64,000 nucleotides of DNA from Ktedonobacter sp. SOSP1-85 (GTDB lineage: Bacteria > Chloroflexota > Ktedonobacteria > Ktedonobacterales > Ktedonobacteraceae): NCBI RefSeq assembly GCF_016587415.1, contig NZ_BNJI01000002.1:186001-250000 (forward strand), in the 5' to 3' direction. A program made the translations under genes and the position numbers. The notes beneath the pieces are model-generated. The model was not told where the DNA came from, did not search any database, and worked only from the letters and a program-made list of their open reading frames with translations. Positions 62,339-64,000 of the stretch are shown here, in pieces (the first letter of the stretch is position 1; each line of letters begins with the position of its first letter).

Positions 62339-62406
62339 ACAGGTCCTGAGGCGCTACCAGAGCGTACTGATACTGGTATTGTTACCACCAGGGAAGGGAG
62401 CGCAAG

Positions 62407-63366
62407 ATGACAAAGAACAACGAGCAACGTGGAGAACTGGCAACCTTCTTACGCACGCGCAGGGCCAGGCTGTCACCAACAGACGTGGGATTGCCACGCA
62501 CGGCACGCCGCAAGACGGTGGGATTGAGACGAGAAGAAGTAGCACAACTTGCCGGTGTCGGGGTCACCTGGTATACCTGGCTGGAACAGGGGAGAGAGAT
62601 CAACGTCTCCGTCCAGGTCCTCGATAGTCTGGCACAAACCTTACGGCTTTCTGCGGAGGAGAAAGCACATCTGTTTCTTCTGGCAGGTCAAGTACCACTT
62701 CAGCATCCTGCACCTCAGCAGGAACAGGTCAGTCCTTTCTTGCAGAAGTTGCTTGAGCACCAGAGAAGTAGCCCAGCCTATATTATGGGCCGGAGATGGG
62801 ATGTGCTGGCCTGGAATCGTGCGGCGTGCCAGGTTATCACAAACTTTGCAGCACTGCCAGTAGAGGAGCGCAATATCATGCGTTTCATCTTCACCTATGA
62901 GGAATCTCGCCATCGTTTCGTGGATTGGGAAGCAATGGCGCAACGGATTCTGGCACAGTTCCGCGCGAGTAGCAGCCACTATCGCGATGATGAACAGTTG
63001 GGTGCACTGATTACAGATCTGCAGCATTGCAGTCCAGAATTTGCGTGCTGGTGGCCGCGTCATGAGGTGCAAGGGAGACAAGCTGGACAGAAGAAACTTC
63101 TTCATCCTCAAGCAGGTTTGCTTGAACTCGACCATAGTACTTTTCAGATCGATGGCTCTCCAGGGTTGAAAATGGTGATCTATCTTCCAGCAAATGAGGA
63201 AACTGCCAAGAAACTCGAACAGCTCTATAAAGACACCAGTATGGTCGGCGAAAGGATTGCTCCTTCCGCCGCCAATCCAGAACCGGGCATGATCGTTTCC
63301 CATCACCCGGCTCCTCAGTGTATGGTCACTTGTGATGGATACCAGCCGCTTTCTGTTTGGCAATGA
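62407..63366 (+). CDS. MmyB-like XRE-family regulator, C-terminus extended into a group II intron
   Basis: 319 residues, GGGAAGGGAGCGCAAG before the ATG. HTH: RTARRKTVGLRREEVAQLAG, VGVTWYTWLEQGREINVSVQ; then the MmyB ligand-binding domain, RRWDVLAWNRAACQVITNFA, VEERNIMRFIFTYEESRHRF and LDHSTFQIDGSPGLKMVIYL. Native members end soon after (KKLEQLYKD). From about residue 279 the codons are antisense to the 3' end of a group II intron, so the last 40 residues are foreign. Regulates the divergent MDR gene in likelihood. Confidence 0.88.
   Translation: MTKNNEQRGELATFLRTRRARLSPTDVGLPRTARRKTVGLRREEVAQLAGVGVTWYTWLEQGREINVSVQVLDSLAQTLRLSAEEKAHLFLLAGQVPLQHPAPQQEQVSPFLQKLLEHQRSSPAYIMGRRWDVLAWNRAACQVITNFAALPVEERNIMRFIFTYEESRHRFVDWEAMAQRILAQFRASSSHYRDDEQLGALITDLQHCSPEFACWWPRHEVQGRQAGQKKLLHPQAGLLELDHSTFQIDGSPGLKMVIYLPANEETAKKLEQLYKDTSMVGERIAPSAANPEPGMIVSHHPAPQCMVTCDGYQPLSVWQ
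63280..63313 (-). ncRNA. Group II intron catalytic domain V
   Basis: Exactly 34 nt on the minus strand: GAGCCGGG stem with CCCGGTTC, the AGC catalytic triad at positions 2-4, an upper stem TGAT/ATCA, a GAAA tetraloop and a two-base TG bulge. It lies 12 bases after the maturase stop. Length, triad, bulge and tetraloop agree with the known domain V. Confidence 0.8.
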
Positions 63367-64000
63367 TCGCCAAATCTTCAGCGGTTTTTTCATCGTGGCA
63401 ATGACGGTGATAGACCCATTTGTTGCCCCTATTGTCCTTTCCTCCAAGAACGGTGGGGACAATGTGATCGACTTCGAGCAGATCACCATCGCGAAAGTAG
63501 AGTCCACATCGTGGGCATTGCCCCTTTTGTATTTGGAGGAGCTTTGCCTTTTCGTTGTTCACGAGTGGATGCTGTTTGAGCCGTTTGACCCAGTAAAGCA
63601 GGTTGCCGTCATATGGGCTTGAGGTTCCTTTTACCAAGACATAGTTTTGATGGTGGGTGTCCACATGGCTCACCACATACATTGGTTTGCGGTTTCCTTC
63701 CTCATCCCTGAAGTACGTTCCGAAGCGGTTTCGTTCTTCAACTCTGATGAAGTACTTTTCTCTGACCCATTGCTTGCTTTTCTTCGGGTGTCGTGTGTTT
63801 CCCCATCGCTTGAGTTGAAGAAAGGTGATATGATCGCAGGTATTGAATGCCTCCGTGCATATCACCCAATGGTGGTAGAGACACCACCCTCGAATGATGG
63901 GATTGAGGTCACGGATGACTCGCTCTTGTGGAGCGTTTCTTTGTTTCCTCAACACTTGCCCAATCTGTTGCGTATGGCGTTTGATGGATTCCTTACTGGG
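63326..64000 (-). CDS. Group II intron maturase, C-terminal part with HNH endonuclease
   Basis: The frame is open from the window edge to 63326; about 224 residues are visible. They cover the maturase X domain (NPIIRGWCLYHHWVICTEAF, then CDHITFLQLKRWGNTRHPKK) and an HNH endonuclease domain: CPRCGLYFRDGDLLEVDHIV, GGKDNRGNKWVYHRHCHDEK. The reverse transcriptase part lies outside. Such proteins splice and mobilise their host intron; a complete HNH site suggests a retro-mobile element. Confidence 0.9.
   Translation of the reverse strand, partial: PSKESIKRHTQQIGQVLRKQRNAPQERVIRDLNPIIRGWCLYHHWVICTEAFNTCDHITFLQLKRWGNTRHPKKSKQWVREKYFIRVEERNRFGTYFRDEEGNRKPMYVVSHVDTHHQNYVLVKGTSSPYDGNLLYWVKRLKQHPLVNNEKAKLLQIQKGQCPRCGLYFRDGDLLEVDHIVPTVLGGKDNRGNKWVYHRHCHDEKTAEDLAIIAKQKAAGIHHK

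Larger units (their letters stand above)
63240..64000 (-). mobile_element. Group II intron, 3' part (runs off window)
   Basis: Maturase gene in domain IV, domain V at 63280-63313 and a domain VI-like hairpin (GGCG, AAGGA, TCCTT, CGCC) at about 63246-63272, all on the minus strand in the correct order. The 3' splice boundary is near 63240. The intron is inserted antisense to the MmyB-like gene. Confidence 0.75.

Noticed and set aside
1-64000. CRISPR arrays, tRNA or rRNA genes
   Set aside because: No regularly spaced direct repeats and no cloverleaf or rRNA-like segments were seen by eye; a tRNA scan and a covariance search would settle this.

Overview
The window looks like chromosomal accessory DNA from a soil Chloroflexota bacterium of the Ktedonobacteria type. 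That is an inference from gene style: WD40 propeller proteins with zinc-ribbon or membrane anchors, a decayed MalT-like ATP-dependent regulator with an N-terminal domain I associate with Ktedonobacter, many small regulator plus oxidoreductase pairs, and a heavy load of mixed insertion sequences and pseudogenes. No rRNA, tRNA, CRISPR array or core informational operon is visible.

Layout. 0-4.2 kb: a cut-off PAS-domain gene, then an IS66 and an ISL3 element inserted side by side, each with 8-bp target duplications. 4.2-9.5 kb: a membrane protein, a zinc-ribbon/TM/WD40 protein and, divergently, a large HTH/NB-ARC/TPR STAND protein, followed by an orphan TIR-domain fragment. 9.5-15.5 kb: AraC and DHFR-like genes, a MarR plus alcohol-dehydrogenase-like pair, an M3 oligopeptidase, an IS630 scrap. 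15.6-21.2 kb: minus-strand run of membrane proteins, SDR, FAD-dependent oxidoreductase, epimerase and LUD protein. 21.3-25.9 kb: SigJ-like sigma factor with a duplicated leader, broken amidase, Lrp regulator divergent from a cysteine hydrolase, broken IS701, Mth938-like protein. 26-32.3 kb: alpha/beta hydrolase, TPR protein, IS6 element that replaced the 3' end of an NmrA-like gene, its divergent TetR, and peptidase E.

32.5-37 kb is a graveyard: serine recombinase with two nonsense codons, shattered MalT-like regulator fused to a WD40 remnant, and a tyrosine recombinase tail. 37-41.5 kb: small enzymes, a VOC protein overlapping a winged-helix protein, another hydrolase. 41.6-44.5 kb: two IS630 copies; one appears to have carried a complete AT-rich WD40 gene between its outer inverted repeats. 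44.5-47.3 kb: P450 fragment and a GC-rich island (terpene-cyclase-like and DinB-like proteins). 47.5-49.6 kb: an IS607 element with TnpA and a TnpB that lacks the zinc finger. 49.6-56.5 kb: second SigJ-like factor, DHFR-like gene, broken epoxide hydrolase, MarR with a 38-bp palindromic operator and its NmrA-like target, GNAT, small dimeric-barrel protein, IS66 remnant. 57-63.4 kb: FAD monooxygenase, TetR, methyltransferase bracketed by outward-facing IS630 scraps, then an MDR enzyme divergent from a MmyB-like regulator. 63.2-64 kb: the 3' end of a group II intron (maturase plus domain V) inserted antisense at the end of that regulator gene.

Functionally, the live genes are mostly local stress or xenobiotic switches: one regulator beside one NAD(P)- or FAD-dependent enzyme, often with a visible inverted-repeat operator. 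This pattern occurs five times. The mobile-element load explains most of the broken genes.
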